From Nitrospiraceae bacterium (lineage in GTDB: Bacteria > Nitrospirota > Nitrospiria > Nitrospirales > UBA8639): a stretch of 64,000 bases of DNA. Each line of letters begins with the position of its first letter. Position 1 is the stretch's first letter. The position numbers and the translations under genes were made by a program. This document shows positions 34,227-43,916 of this stretch, in pieces. Below the pieces are notes generated by a model. That model was not told the origin of the DNA and searched no databases. It worked only from the letters and a program-made list of their open reading frames with translations. Location: NCBI GenBank assembly GCA_020632635.1, contig JACKFE010000004.1, positions 248,001-312,000 of the forward strand, in the 5' to 3' direction.

Positions 34227-34541
34227 ATGTCAGATCAAAAAGAAGAGTTGTTGCAATATATTCAAGTCAGCCTGGATGAGTTAATCACGATTCATGATCA
34301 GGCAGAAAAGGCACTCAACGCGGTACAGGGGAAAGACCATGTCACTAAATGGAAAAGAAAAGTGATTGATGGGTTGAGCCCCTATGTCAGTCCTATCTAT
34401 CTTCAACACGTCACGAAGGAATGGTTGGAAACCAGCTATTTTGTCGGGGATATTTTTGACGAATTGGCTGACGAAGTAGATATGTGCCGGCGTCATCTAA
34501 AAAAATTGGCTAAGGACATCCAGATGACTGGCATTCCTTGA
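34227..34541 (+). CDS. Hypothetical protein, helical
   Basis: A 104-residue soluble protein with no recognised domain. It is predominantly helical and begins MSDQKEELLQYIQVSLDELITIHDQAEKALNAVQG. AGGGAAG lies about 9 nt before the ATG. It sits between fmt and rsmA on the same strand, so it is probably cotranscribed with translation genes. No catalytic motif is seen. Confidence 0.6.
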   Translation: MSDQKEELLQYIQVSLDELITIHDQAEKALNAVQGKDHVTKWKRKVIDGLSPYVSPIYLQHVTKEWLETSYFVGDIFDELADEVDMCRRHLKKLAKDIQMTGIP

Positions 34542-34592
34542 GGATATCTTGATGGAATTTTTTTATTCATGCCATCTTTTCTCCCTATCTAA

Positions 34593-35399
34593 ATGAGCAG
34601 TCTTCCCCCCCTGCCTCGTAAACGCCTGGGCCAGCATTTTCTGATTGATCCGAATCTGCTTCGCAAAATCGTTGATTTTGCAGAGCTCCAACCTTCTGAT
34701 CGGGTGTGTGAAATTGGACCTGGGAGGGGCGCGCTGACCAAATTGTTATGCCAATCTGCGAAGAGTGTGCTGGCGTTGGAAGTGGATCCACGAATGGTCG
34801 CATTCTTAAAGGAAGAAATGGCTGAATGTAGGAATTTGGAAATTCAAGAGCAGGATGCGCTTCGTTATCCCTTTGAGCATCTGCCTGAGTCCACGGTGGT
34901 AGTAGCAAATCTTCCTTATAATATTTCGACGCCGATTTTATTCAAATTGTTAGAGGCGCAGTCAAAAATTCGTCGCATGGTTGTGACCCTGCAACTTGAA
35001 GTCGCTAGGCGGTTAACGGCCAAACCCAATACCAAGGAATATGGGGTATTATCTGTCATGGCCCAACATTTGGCAGAGGTTCGATTTGGATTTCATGTGT
35101 CCCGGAAATGCTTTCGACCTGTTCCAGAGGTAGATTCAGGTGTAGTGAGGTTCGACATTTCTGGAGTTGCTCATGAAACTCCAGAAAAGTTAGATCGGTT
35201 TCAATGTCTTGTCCGGGCCGCTTTTGGGCAACGGCGCAAAACCCTTATGAATGCCTTCCGGTCAGCAGGCATCCCGGTCTTCCAATTGCAAACAACTCAG
35301 GAAAAAACGGGTGTTGACCTCAGCCGACGAGCTGAAACCCTGTCCCTCACGGAGTTCCGCCTTCTTGCCTCTGTTTTGCCTTGGGATCATTCTCCCTAA
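34593..35399 (+). CDS. rsmA: 16S rRNA dimethyladenosine transferase RsmA (KsgA)
   Basis: Dimethylates two adjacent adenosines in helix 45 of 16S rRNA, a late step in small-subunit assembly, 268 residues. The start KRLGQHFLIDPNLLRKIV is typical. The SAM-binding motif is EIGPGRGALTKLL. The catalytic NLPYN motif is present (VANLPYNISTP). The small C-terminal domain ends in the usual FGQRRKTLMNAF stretch. It follows the small hypothetical gene by 51 nt. Confidence 0.97.
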   Translation: MSSLPPLPRKRLGQHFLIDPNLLRKIVDFAELQPSDRVCEIGPGRGALTKLLCQSAKSVLALEVDPRMVAFLKEEMAECRNLEIQEQDALRYPFEHLPESTVVVANLPYNISTPILFKLLEAQSKIRRMVVTLQLEVARRLTAKPNTKEYGVLSVMAQHLAEVRFGFHVSRKCFRPVPEVDSGVVRFDISGVAHETPEKLDRFQCLVRAAFGQRRKTLMNAFRSAGIPVFQLQTTQEKTGVDLSRRAETLSLTEFRLLASVLPWDHSP

Positions 35400-35465
35400 G
35401 CCAGTCCATCCTTCTGGAAGGATACCCCAAATAGCGTAAGGGTTGTTTGCTCAATAGAAACCCTT

Positions 35466-37880
35466 ATGCTACGATTTAACTGTATGAGTATCTTCCCTAA
35501 TAATAAAAATCGCCAAGAAAAAGCCAAACCTCAGGAAATATCCCTTGTCACGACCCAAGTAGTGGGGGTGGTGTTCTTGACGTTGGGGGTATTGTGTGGG
35601 CTGAGTGTGTTGACCTTTTTCCCTGATGATCCCATTTTGTTTGACTCCTTACGGCAGGCTCCCGGGAAAGTTCTTCACAATGCAGTGGGCTTGATTGGTT
35701 CCACATTGGCCTTTTCTTTGTTTGAATTGTTAGGGGGAGCAGCCTATTTGATTCCGCTATTTTTGCTGTCATACGGGATCGCCTGTATTTTTGGGGAACG
35801 CATTCAGGTGACCTTGGGGGCATTAGCCGGGGCTATATTGGGGCTGCTTTCTGTGAGTGCCTTGTTGCATCTTCAGTCTCCAGGACTCAAAGTCGCTTTT
35901 CTCCAAGGTAGCGGTTTTGATGATGGAGGTCTGGTCGGGCAATGGTTGGCCCAGGGGTTGGAGGCCTATTTAGCAACGACCGGCGCGACGATTTTTTTGC
36001 TGGCCTTAGTCATGGTGGGTTTTCTTTATATTGTGCCTGTATCGATTGGGCGGGTGGCCCGCCAAGTGGCCACGACCAGCAGTCGGGTGACAACCGGCGT
36101 AGTGCAATCTGTTCGGGAAAAAGAATGGTGGACTCGGGAAAGGAGCCCGAAGGAAAATAAATCCATCCGTATCAATCGACAATTGGCTGGGCGTGGCGGC
36201 GTGCTGGGATCGCTGGCTGGTTCTGATTCACTGGAAAGCACGATTTCTTCGACACCATTAATGAATGGGGTACTTAAGCCTTTAGCGCGTCCTGCAGGTG
36301 GTCAATTGCATTTGGAGATGAACCAATCAGAAGATGAGCCCTATGCCACGTCTGCCAAAATTTCAAAATCATATCAATTACCGTCACCAATGGAATTATT
36401 GGATACCCATGCAGCCCGCGCAGCGAACCAAACGGATAGCGTGTTGAAATCCCAGTCTGAAATTTTAGTTCAAACCTTGGCCAGTTTTGGGATTGAAGGG
36501 AGTGTGACGGATGTGCACCCCGGTCCTGTGATTACCATGTATGAGTTCGCGCCGGGTCCAGGTATTAAGGTGGCCCGGATTGTCAATCTTGCGGATGACT
36601 TGGCCATGGCCTTGAAGGCCTTGAAGGTGCGGGTCGTGGCACCGCTTCCTAATAAATCCACGGTAGGGGTGGAAGTGCCAAACCCGCAACGTGAAACGGT
36701 TGGGCTGAAGGAAATGTTAATGTCTGAGGCCTTTCGCAAGTCACGATCCAAGCTGGCTCTGGCTCTTGGGAAGGACATTTTTGGGCGGCCCGTGGTGGCT
36801 GATCTTCGGACTATGCCGCATTTGTTGGTGGCGGGAGCAACGGGAGCCGGAAAAAGCGTAGGCATTAATTGCGTCTTATTGAATCTCTTATTTTCCGCGC
36901 ATCCTGATGAAGTAAAGCTATTGCTAATTGATCCGAAAGTATTGGAATTGCAAGTGTACGATGGTATCCCTCACCTTATTCGTCCAGTAATTACCAATCC
37001 GAAGGAAGCCGCTCGAGGGTTGGCCTGGGTGGTTCAAGAAATGGAAAGGCGATATCGAATTTTGGCCGAACTGGGTGTGAGAAGCATTGATGCGTACAAT
37101 CGAAAGCTTGAGGAATTTCAGGCGACAGGGAAGAAATCGTTTGTTTCAGCTAAAAAGAGCGTGATCGCTTCCGGCCAAACCGAAGGTGACGCAACAGATG
37201 GAGAGGAATCACTGGAAGAACGGGTGCCTCTTCCATACATTGTAGTGGTCATTGACGAGTTTGCGGATCTCATGATGGTGGCCCCAAAGGAAATTGAAGA
37301 TCGCATTGCTCGGTTAGCCCAAATGGCCCGTGCCTCAGGGATTCATTTGATTTTAGCGACTCAACGTCCATCGGTGGATGTGGTCACAGGTCTTATTAAA
37401 GCGAACTTTCCGGCAAGAATTGCCTATCAGGTTTCTTCAAAGATCGATTCACGGACCATTCTGGATGCGAATGGAGCTGAAAGTTTATTAGGGAAAGGTG
37501 ATATGTTGTACTTGGCCTCAGGGACAGGGCGCATTGTCCGTCTCCACGGCCCGTTCGTTTCCGATGATGAAGTACGGGGAGTCGTGGATTGGGTAAAAGG
37601 CCAGGCTTCCCCAGTCTATGATCCGGTGGCCCTGGAAGCGGTTCAAGAGCCACAGGTTGAGGAGCAGGAACGAGATGAAACCTACGAGCGGGCAAGGGAG
37701 TTAGTGATGACCACGGGGCAGGCATCCGCCTCTTTCATTCAGCGACGGCTTCGGGTGGGATATCCGCGTGCTGCACGAATGATTGAGCAAATGGAAGAAG
37801 AGGGGTTGGTGAGTGCGGCTGGACGGGATGGGAAACGGGAAGTATTGGTGAGAGGGACAGCCATAGCTGAGTTAGGGTAA
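35466..37880 (+). CDS. ftsK: DNA translocase FtsK
   Basis: An 804-residue septum-located DNA pump that clears chromosome ends during division. Residues about 25-190 hold four or five membrane helices (VVGVVFLTLGVLCGLSVLTFF and later). After a linker of moderate length comes the motor: the alpha domain, then a RecA-like beta domain with Walker A GATGAGKSVGIN and Walker B in VVIDEFADLM. The C-terminal gamma winged helix (RARELVMTTGQASASFIQRRLRVGYPRAARMIEQME) reads KOPS sequences. The start could be 35466 or the internal ATG at 35484. It overlaps lolA by one base. Confidence 0.96.
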   Translation: MLRFNCMSIFPNNKNRQEKAKPQEISLVTTQVVGVVFLTLGVLCGLSVLTFFPDDPILFDSLRQAPGKVLHNAVGLIGSTLAFSLFELLGGAAYLIPLFLLSYGIACIFGERIQVTLGALAGAILGLLSVSALLHLQSPGLKVAFLQGSGFDDGGLVGQWLAQGLEAYLATTGATIFLLALVMVGFLYIVPVSIGRVARQVATTSSRVTTGVVQSVREKEWWTRERSPKENKSIRINRQLAGRGGVLGSLAGSDSLESTISSTPLMNGVLKPLARPAGGQLHLEMNQSEDEPYATSAKISKSYQLPSPMELLDTHAARAANQTDSVLKSQSEILVQTLASFGIEGSVTDVHPGPVITMYEFAPGPGIKVARIVNLADDLAMALKALKVRVVAPLPNKSTVGVEVPNPQRETVGLKEMLMSEAFRKSRSKLALALGKDIFGRPVVADLRTMPHLLVAGATGAGKSVGINCVLLNLLFSAHPDEVKLLLIDPKVLELQVYDGIPHLIRPVITNPKEAARGLAWVVQEMERRYRILAELGVRSIDAYNRKLEEFQATGKKSFVSAKKSVIASGQTEGDATDGEESLEERVPLPYIVVVIDEFADLMMVAPKEIEDRIARLAQMARASGIHLILATQRPSVDVVTGLIKANFPARIAYQVSSKIDSRTILDANGAESLLGKGDMLYLASGTGRIVRLHGPFVSDDEVRGVVDWVKGQASPVYDPVALEAVQEPQVEEQERDETYERARELVMTTGQASASFIQRRLRVGYPRAARMIEQMEEEGLVSAAGRDGKREVLVRGTAIAELG

Positions 37881-38569
37881 TGATGAAAGCATTGAAAGTT
37901 GTGTTAAGTCTCATTATCGGATTCACGATGAATGCGGTGACATTGGGAGCATCCCCATCCGGTGTGTCGCAGAGTGTTGTGGATAAAGTTGAAGCTCAAT
38001 ATTCCAAGACAAAAGATCTTCAGGCCGATTTCACACAAGAAACGCTCTTTGATGGGTTTGAAACAGGATTTTCCTCATCAGGCAAACTGTATTTGAAAAA
38101 GCCTGGATTGCTGCGATGGGATTATCTTGAACCGTCAAAAGAGCAAATTTACGTGGATGGTGATCAGGTACTGATGTATGTGCCCGATCATCAACAAGTC
38201 GTAAAGGGAACCTTGACGCAATTGGCGGCATCCAAAGGTCCTTTGGCTTTGCTCCAAGATGCGGGAACCCTTTCCCAGCATTTTTCGGTTGTTGATGCTT
38301 CGTCAGAAGACCGAGGAAATAAGAAGATCCCTGTTTTGACACTGGTCCCAAAATCGACTGGTGAAAAGCCCCCGACATTGAAAAAAATTGTGCTCAAGCT
38401 TTCGCCGGATTCGTTTCTCATTCAGGAGATAACCTTGTTTGAAGCAAGCGGCAATGTATCCAGGGTGGCTTTCGATCATATTCAGGTGAATCAGGGAGTT
38501 TCTGCCCGATTACTTCAATTTGAAGTTCCCTCGGATGTGGTTGTGGTGGAAATGCCGGCCTTGCGCTAA
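37880..38569 (+). CDS. lolA: Outer-membrane lipoprotein carrier protein LolA
   Basis: Periplasmic chaperone that ferries lipoproteins from LolCDE to the outer membrane, 229 residues. A signal peptide (ALKVVLSLIIGFTMNAVTLGA) is followed by the family's half-barrel pattern, including DLQADFTQETLF, SSSGKLYLKKPGLLRWDY and the tryptophan-containing strands. Its ATG overlaps the ftsK stop as TAATG, a common ftsK-lolA arrangement. The several lipoproteins in this window are plausible clients. Confidence 0.92.
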   Translation: MMKALKVVLSLIIGFTMNAVTLGASPSGVSQSVVDKVEAQYSKTKDLQADFTQETLFDGFETGFSSSGKLYLKKPGLLRWDYLEPSKEQIYVDGDQVLMYVPDHQQVVKGTLTQLAASKGPLALLQDAGTLSQHFSVVDASSEDRGNKKIPVLTLVPKSTGEKPPTLKKIVLKLSPDSFLIQEITLFEASGNVSRVAFDHIQVNQGVSARLLQFEVPSDVVVVEMPALR

Positions 38570-38644
38570 CTGAGTTTGGCGCATGGCTCAATAATTGCTT
38601 TGATTATCGGAAAAGGGTTCTGGTGAGTTGAAGGAAGCAGGGAA

Positions 38645-39121
38645 ATGGCTGAACGAATCTTAGTTGTAGACGACGATAAAGGGGTGCGAGAGGCTCTTGG
38701 AGAATTTTTACTCTCCTTGGGTTACGGAGTGGTGCTAGCAGAGAATGGGCATGAAGCCTTAACAAAATACCGCACTGGAGAATTCGATATTATTATGGCA
38801 GATTTAATCATGCCCAATATGGATGGCATGGAGTTGTTGCGTCGGATACGCGAAATCAAGAACGATGAAGTCATTTTCTTGATGATCACGGGTCACCCTT
38901 CGATCGGAACTGCCGTGGAAGCCATCAATAAAGGTGCGGATGACTATATTACCAAACCCTTTCATCTTGAAGATGTCAAGCAACGGATTGAAAAATGCTT
39001 GGAAAAACAAACACTCAAGGGAAGATTGAAAACCGCCCAAGGGTTGGCTTGGGGTCTGATGTTATCTATTCCGTTGTGGTTGTTGTTAGGCATTATTTTG
39101 GTCCTTCTTTTTAAAGGGTGA
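38645..39121 (+). CDS. Response-regulator receiver with C-terminal membrane helix
   Basis: A 158-residue protein. Residues about 3-120 are a receiver domain with the acidic pair DDD, phospho-acceptor Asp in DIIMADLIMPNMDG, the Thr in MITGHPS and Lys in ITKPF, so it should be phosphorylatable. No DNA-binding output follows. Instead residues about 132-157 form a hydrophobic helix (WGLMLSIPLWLLLGIILVLLF) that would anchor the protein in the inner membrane. No histidine kinase is near. This is an unusual layout, perhaps for localising phospho-signalling at the membrane. Confidence 0.85.
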   Translation: MAERILVVDDDKGVREALGEFLLSLGYGVVLAENGHEALTKYRTGEFDIIMADLIMPNMDGMELLRRIREIKNDEVIFLMITGHPSIGTAVEAINKGADDYITKPFHLEDVKQRIEKCLEKQTLKGRLKTAQGLAWGLMLSIPLWLLLGIILVLLFKG

Positions 39122-39184
39122 GTGGTCTCTCCTCAACTTTTCTGTTGATACAGTCCCACTTTTCAGTCTTCTTCTTTCTAAACC

Positions 39185-39748
39185 ATGTCTTTTCGGCGGA
39201 TCATTGGCATTATTGTTTATGGGCTAGGGTTGGCCACGCTAGTCCTCACCCAGACTGAAAGTCCTGCTTTCAATGGACACATTACAGAAGACCCGACTCA
39301 GTTACTGGGCAAGTATTTATCACTGGATAAGAAGGGGGCACGTCTTGAGGCCTATTCCACTGAGGTATTAAAGCCGTTTGTGGCATGGCGGGAGGAGCCG
39401 GTTTGGGGAAAGGTGGTCATTATCTCTGATTATCAAATTATTGAAGATGTGGCCAAATGGCAAATTTTGAGTGCGATGGAAGCCAAGGTTCCCGTGGTTT
39501 TCAACGTACTTGGGACCATGCATTGGGAAAGTGTGACGTTCGTCCCCGAGGCTCATCAGGAGTTTCAGTATTTTCATATCAAAGCCGTTCATGATCGTTG
39601 GCAGATCATGGCGCCTCAGTTACCGCCTCATGTTGGACGACAGCGGATGGTGGATTTTGTGCGTTGGGCGGATTTGCACGAAACAAATATTGAGAAAAAA
39701 GCTCGTTTTGCTCATTTGAAATCACAGCTCGAAGCTCAAAAAGGATAG
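39185..39748 (+). CDS. Hypothetical exported or membrane-anchored protein
   Basis: A 187-residue protein with an N-terminal hydrophobic stretch (IIGIIVYGLGLATLVLT) that is a signal peptide or anchor, then a soluble domain rich in aromatic and charged residues. No family recognised. It ends with a helical, Lys/Gln-rich tail. It lies 7 nt before the gph gene on the same strand, so the two are probably cotranscribed. Confidence 0.6.
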   Translation: MSFRRIIGIIVYGLGLATLVLTQTESPAFNGHITEDPTQLLGKYLSLDKKGARLEAYSTEVLKPFVAWREEPVWGKVVIISDYQIIEDVAKWQILSAMEAKVPVVFNVLGTMHWESVTFVPEAHQEFQYFHIKAVHDRWQIMAPQLPPHVGRQRMVDFVRWADLHETNIEKKARFAHLKSQLEAQKG

Positions 39749-39755
39749 GGAGTTG

Positions 39756-40406
39756 ATGATGAGTCGGTGGAACGCCCAATTATTATTATTCGATTTTGAC
39801 GGGACTCTTATTGACTCGAAACTGGATATTGCCACTTCCGTTAATCTGACCCTGGCTGAACTAGGTCTCCCTCAGCGGTCTTTGGAAGAAATTTATGGTT
39901 TTGTGGGAGATGGGGTTAAACGGCTTCTTCGTCTCTCCATCGGGGATGAAGGTGAAGGGCGTTTCGAGGCGGCATTGGAAATCTTTCGGTCCCATTATTT
40001 AGCGCATTGTGTCAAAACCACGAAGTTTTATCCTGGGATTGCGGAGGTGTTGAGGCATTATGGAGGGCGGAAGAAAGCCATTGTTACCAATAAGTCTCCT
40101 GAATACACTCAATGCATAGTGGATGGCCTTGGCGCCAACAGTTTATTTGATGCTGTAGTCGGCGCCCGCGATGTTGCCGATCTGAAGCCCGAGCCTGCCA
40201 TGTTGCATCGTATTCTGGCTGATTTGGGGGAGGATCCTGATCGAACGGTAATGATTGGAGATAGTACCAATGATGTCCGTGCGGCTCAGGCCGCTGGAGT
40301 GAAGGCCTGTGCTGTGGGTTATGGCTATGGCAACCGTGAAAAAGTGCTAGCGCTCCAGCCTGATTTTTATTGTCAACGACCGGAAGATCTTCTCAACTTG
40401 TTTTGA
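39756..40406 (+). CDS. gph: Phosphoglycolate phosphatase-like HAD hydrolase
   Basis: HAD-superfamily phosphatase of 216 residues, likely clearing 2-phosphoglycolate or acting as a general small-phosphate phosphatase. Motif I is FDFDGTLIDS with both catalytic aspartates. Motif II is in KKAIVTNKS and motif IV is MIGDSTNDV. The cap begins with the GFVGDGVKRLL region typical of Gph. ATG 39756 with GGGAG upstream is chosen from three close in-frame starts. Phosphoglycolate specificity is by family resemblance only. Confidence 0.85.
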   Translation: MMSRWNAQLLLFDFDGTLIDSKLDIATSVNLTLAELGLPQRSLEEIYGFVGDGVKRLLRLSIGDEGEGRFEAALEIFRSHYLAHCVKTTKFYPGIAEVLRHYGGRKKAIVTNKSPEYTQCIVDGLGANSLFDAVVGARDVADLKPEPAMLHRILADLGEDPDRTVMIGDSTNDVRAAQAAGVKACAVGYGYGNREKVLALQPDFYCQRPEDLLNLF

Positions 40407-40558
40407 TCTATATTTTAGGATTGGTGCGCTCATGGGCAGGGTAAACGCGTGTTTGAGCGTGGCGCTACGGTTGTTGTGGGGGAGGCCAACTTTCCATTAA
40501 GATGCCACGCGTATTTTTCCTGAGAGTTCGATAATCTTTTTAATTTTGTGAGGGTAGG

Positions 40559-41179
40559 ATGGCGCAGCCAGTGATTACCTGTTTGGATATGGAAGGGGTC
40601 TTATTTCCTGAGATTTGGATTGGTCTGGCAGAAAAAGTTGGCTTGGACGAATTGCGTCTGACCACCCGCGATATATCTGATTATGATGTATTAATGAAAA
40701 AGCGGTTGCACGTGTTGAAAACGCACGGAATTACCATTCGGGATATTCAGGAAGTCGTCCAAACCATTGCTCCGTTACCTGGGGTGCCGGAATTTATGGA
40801 ATGGCTGAGGAATCGCTGCCAAGTCATTATTTTGTCGGATACCTTCTACGAATTTGTAGGACCGTTAATGCAGCAGTTGGATTTCCCCACGATTTTTTGT
40901 CATTCTCTTGAGATTGATGAAAAAGGGTTCATTGCCAATTATTGCTTGAGACAAAAAGACCAGAAACGTCATGCGGTGATTGCTCTAAAGAATATTGGAT
41001 TTCGGGTGTTGGCTGGTGGCGACTCTTATAATGACGTATCCATGTTGAAGGAGGCGGACGCGGGGATTTTCTTCTGTCCTCCGGAGTCTATTGCTCAGGA
41101 GTATCCCCAGTTCCCAATTACCCGAACCTATCTGGAATTCCAAAGTCATTTAGCTCAAGCCGGACCTTTCAAGGCATAA
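40559..41179 (+). CDS. thrH: Phosphoserine phosphatase/homoserine phosphotransferase ThrH
   Basis: HAD-family enzyme of 206 residues that in Pseudomonas has both phosphoserine phosphatase and phosphoserine:homoserine phosphotransferase activity. Motif I is CLDMEGVLFPE, where the second catalytic position is Glu rather than Asp, as in ThrH. RLTTRDISDYDVLMKKRL is diagnostic. Motif II is in VIILSDTFYEF, and GGDSYNDV is motif IV. GAGGGTAGG precedes the ATG. It links serine and threonine synthesis. Confidence 0.9.
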   Translation: MAQPVITCLDMEGVLFPEIWIGLAEKVGLDELRLTTRDISDYDVLMKKRLHVLKTHGITIRDIQEVVQTIAPLPGVPEFMEWLRNRCQVIILSDTFYEFVGPLMQQLDFPTIFCHSLEIDEKGFIANYCLRQKDQKRHAVIALKNIGFRVLAGGDSYNDVSMLKEADAGIFFCPPESIAQEYPQFPITRTYLEFQSHLAQAGPFKA

Positions 41180-41509
41180 TGGAGAGGTTCGGTTTCTCAG
41201 GACTTAATCCAAGATTTTGGGGATAATCTCCCGAAGGTAATTTTTACGGTCACTTGTCATTGCCTTTCGCGCTTTGTCCCGCTTAGTGTATGATATTCCT
41301 CAATTTTGTCAGGGAAGGAAGGCAAGGTTCTGAAGAAAGGAGTGATACCACCTCACATTACCCTTAATGGTGATCTTCGCATCTGTTTCATCCCCCTATT
41401 CCTTTCGGTATCTAATGCCCTAAATTCGTTGGGTGTTCATCTCAGAGAGTTCCAGTTGATGCAGGCCATAACCATGGCATTGAAAATTTCATAGAAAGGA
41501 GTCTTTGAA
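41180..41509. other. Intergenic stretch, nothing recognised
   Basis: About 330 nt. A short frame (41306-41494) is not supported by a ribosome site. The last 30 nt hold the AAAGGAG of the following lipoprotein gene. Confidence 0.35.
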
Positions 41510-42262
41510 ATGCAAGTCTCTGTAAAGTCTTTATCCATGATTGTGATTGGGCTGGTTTCTACGTCTTTGTTATCTGGGTGCCTGGGAAATCGAAATTGGC
41601 AATACCCTCCGGCATCACCTGGGACTTATCTTAACGAAAAAGCGGCTTCTCCTGTGACGGCCAAAGCCATTGTACTTCCATTGGAAGATTTGCGGGGGGA
41701 TCTCGTAAAAGAAGAATATTGGAAAGCCACCATCCCGCTTGTTCCTTATGGGGATACCAAATATCAACGTCCGGAAAAAGCTGAAAAGCCAGAGCAGGTA
41801 GATGTCGTTCATTTTAACCCTTCCCATGATTTTTCGAAGGCTATCGCTGCTGAGTTGGCCAATGCGGGAATTTTTTCTTCTGTAATGTTTGCTGAAGATG
41901 ATCGTCAGCATCCTGCCGATGTGGCATTCCGGGGCCGTTTACGATCGACTGACTGGAAGCGGAGACTGTATACCTATTTGCTGGGGCCTGTAGGAGTTGT
42001 GTTTTGGATGTTGGGTCTTCCCATGAGTGAAACCACCACAGGTTTAGAAATGGATCTTCGGCTAACACCTGTAAATGATCCAGGTAAGGTTTTATGGAGT
42101 ATGACCATGGATTTTGAAGGAAAAAGATTTGACGGTCCCTATTACGGGTTAGAGGCAGCCGTCGAAAGTTATCCACAAGCTATTCAGGAAGCTCTCAGGC
42201 CAGCTATGGCAGATCTGGTGAATTTGGCGAATCAGGATCCTCAACGGCTTACACCGCGATAA
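41510..42262 (+). CDS. Hypothetical lipoprotein
   Basis: A 250-residue predicted lipoprotein. The signal ends in LLSGC, so the mature chain starts at Cys24. The rest is soluble with a short hydrophobic stretch in the middle (YLLGPVGVVFWMLGLP). I recognise no family with confidence, although the pattern of a conserved beta-rich N-half followed by a hairpin and a C-terminal helical part recalls envelope proteins of the LptE/YajG sort. AAAGGAG lies 8 nt before the ATG. It stands alone between thrH and cutA. Confidence 0.65.
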   Translation: MQVSVKSLSMIVIGLVSTSLLSGCLGNRNWQYPPASPGTYLNEKAASPVTAKAIVLPLEDLRGDLVKEEYWKATIPLVPYGDTKYQRPEKAEKPEQVDVVHFNPSHDFSKAIAAELANAGIFSSVMFAEDDRQHPADVAFRGRLRSTDWKRRLYTYLLGPVGVVFWMLGLPMSETTTGLEMDLRLTPVNDPGKVLWSMTMDFEGKRFDGPYYGLEAAVESYPQAIQEALRPAMADLVNLANQDPQRLTPR

Positions 42263-42501
42263 TCCCGTGTAAGATATTGGAATTAATGAAGAAATGAATT
42301 CTTTAAAAAAATGTGAAATTTAATGGTTGAAATTAGGGCCGGTGGGGGATTATTTTAGCCTTCAGTAAATAAACAAACTGCCGATAATGAATACTAAGTA
42401 TTGAGATTATCCAGGTGGTTTTTGTATTTTCATTCAGTGTATGAAGGGCTTCTTCTAGGCAGATGGTCCTGGCCTGGAGATGACCCTAACGCCATCATTA
42501 C

Positions 42502-42825
42502 ATGAATGAGATTGTCGTCCTAATTTCGGTGGGCTCCGAAGAAGAAGGCTTGAAAATTGCGCGTCTTTTGGTTGAAGGGAAAGTGGCAGCTTGTGTCAAT
42601 ATAATTCCTGGTGTTCGGTCAATATTTCGATGGAAGGGACAGGTTCTGGAAGAGCCGGAAATTCTGTTAATTGCTAAAACGGTTTCTGGGTCGTTTGATC
42701 GAATAAAGAGGGTAGTGCGGGAGAATCATAGTTATGAAGTTCCAGAAATTATTGCACTTCCGATTCAAGATGGACTACCGGATTATTTGTCCTGGGTGCG
42801 AGAAATGACCAACATTTCTGTCTAA
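42502..42825 (+). CDS. cutA: Divalent-cation tolerance protein CutA
   Basis: A 107-residue trimeric protein of the CutA1 family, similar in fold to PII signalling proteins. The core is intact: LISVGSEEEGLKIARLLVEGKVAACVNIIPGVRSIFRWKGQVLEEPEILLIAKT in pieces, with ACVNI and the YEVPEIIALPI stretch near the end. Linked genetically to copper tolerance in E. coli, but its molecular role is unsettled. The ribosome site is weak. Confidence 0.93.
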   Translation: MNEIVVLISVGSEEEGLKIARLLVEGKVAACVNIIPGVRSIFRWKGQVLEEPEILLIAKTVSGSFDRIKRVVRENHSYEVPEIIALPIQDGLPDYLSWVREMTNISV

Positions 42826-42890
42826 ATGTATTCGTTGTTCATGGCTATTGCTAACCATATTGAAACAAGATTTTTAACATTCGGTGAATT

Positions 42891-43886
42891 ATGAAAGACT
42901 CTGAAGAATCATTGACAGTTATCATCTTTCGGGGAGCAAGGGCTAACCCTTGGCGACTGAAACTCCGAAGATCTTTCGTTAAGCATGGCCTGATTATTGG
43001 GCTATGCTTGCTTTTGATTCAGGGCGGAATTGTGACCCACTATTTCTATCAATGGAAGCAATTGAATGAATTTGAGGATGTGAAACAGGAGCTCATGGTA
43101 TCAAAGACTCGAACTAGTAATTTTTCAACCGAAGTCGATGGGATGAAAAAGCGGATGGTGGTTTTGGAAAACCTGAACCGCAAACTGCAAACCATGTTTG
43201 GTCTGGAGACGGATGAAGTCCAAGGCGGAGTATCGGTGGCACCTGGTCAAGGCGGTGAAGAGTTACCGTATGAAGGGCTTCCGGGAGATGCATTTAATGG
43301 ACAATTTGGACAAGATCAAGGAGACGGGCAAGGGGGCATAGTTCCTGAATCCCCCAAAGGTTATTTATCTACGGAAAAGCAAATTGACGAAATCGAAGGT
43401 GGGTTAGATTGGCTCAATCGGCAAACAGAGGTTGAGACCAAAATCTTAGAAGAGCTTTCCCTGGTTGCACATGAAAAGGTTGAGCAATGGGGTGCGACTC
43501 CTTCCATTTGGCCAACCAAAGGAAGAATTACTTCACGGTTTGGACCGAGAGTATCACCGTTCACAGGGAAAAAGGCCCTGCATGCGGGAATCGATATTGG
43601 CGCACCTACTGGGACTGAGGTTCGATCTCCAGCATCAGGTAAGGTTGTCGTGGCTGCCTATGATGGGCGTATGGGTAAATTCATTCGTATTGACCATGGA
43701 TATGGCATGGAGACTACGTATGGTCATTTGTCAAAGATATACGTCAAGTATGGGGATCGAGTACAGCGGGGAGATTTAATTGGGTTAGTTGGAAGTACCG
43801 GAAAGTTTTCCACTGGGCCTCACCTGCATTATCAGGTTGCCGTAAACGATACTGTCGTCAATCCTATCCATTACATCCTCGATTAA
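42891..43886 (+). CDS. M23-family metallopeptidase (LytM-like), membrane-anchored
   Basis: A 331-residue envelope peptidase or activator. One membrane helix near the N-terminus (LIIGLCLLLIQGGIVTHYF) is followed by a periplasmic coiled coil (about 60-110), a Gly/Gln-rich linker and a C-terminal LytM domain (about 205-330). The zinc ligands are present: H in HAGIDIGAP with the following Asp, and the HLHYQ pair near the end, so it is probably an active endopeptidase cutting peptidoglycan cross-links. No ribosome site of note. A hairpin follows at 43917-43948. Confidence 0.92.
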   Translation: MKDSEESLTVIIFRGARANPWRLKLRRSFVKHGLIIGLCLLLIQGGIVTHYFYQWKQLNEFEDVKQELMVSKTRTSNFSTEVDGMKKRMVVLENLNRKLQTMFGLETDEVQGGVSVAPGQGGEELPYEGLPGDAFNGQFGQDQGDGQGGIVPESPKGYLSTEKQIDEIEGGLDWLNRQTEVETKILEELSLVAHEKVEQWGATPSIWPTKGRITSRFGPRVSPFTGKKALHAGIDIGAPTGTEVRSPASGKVVVAAYDGRMGKFIRIDHGYGMETTYGHLSKIYVKYGDRVQRGDLIGLVGSTGKFSTGPHLHYQVAVNDTVVNPIHYILD

Positions 43887-43916
43887 TCACAAGCCGAGCA
43901 AGGATTTAAGCAATTG

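Noticed and set aside
41306..41494. 62-residue frame before the lipoprotein gene
   Set aside because: No ribosome site and no recognisable pattern.
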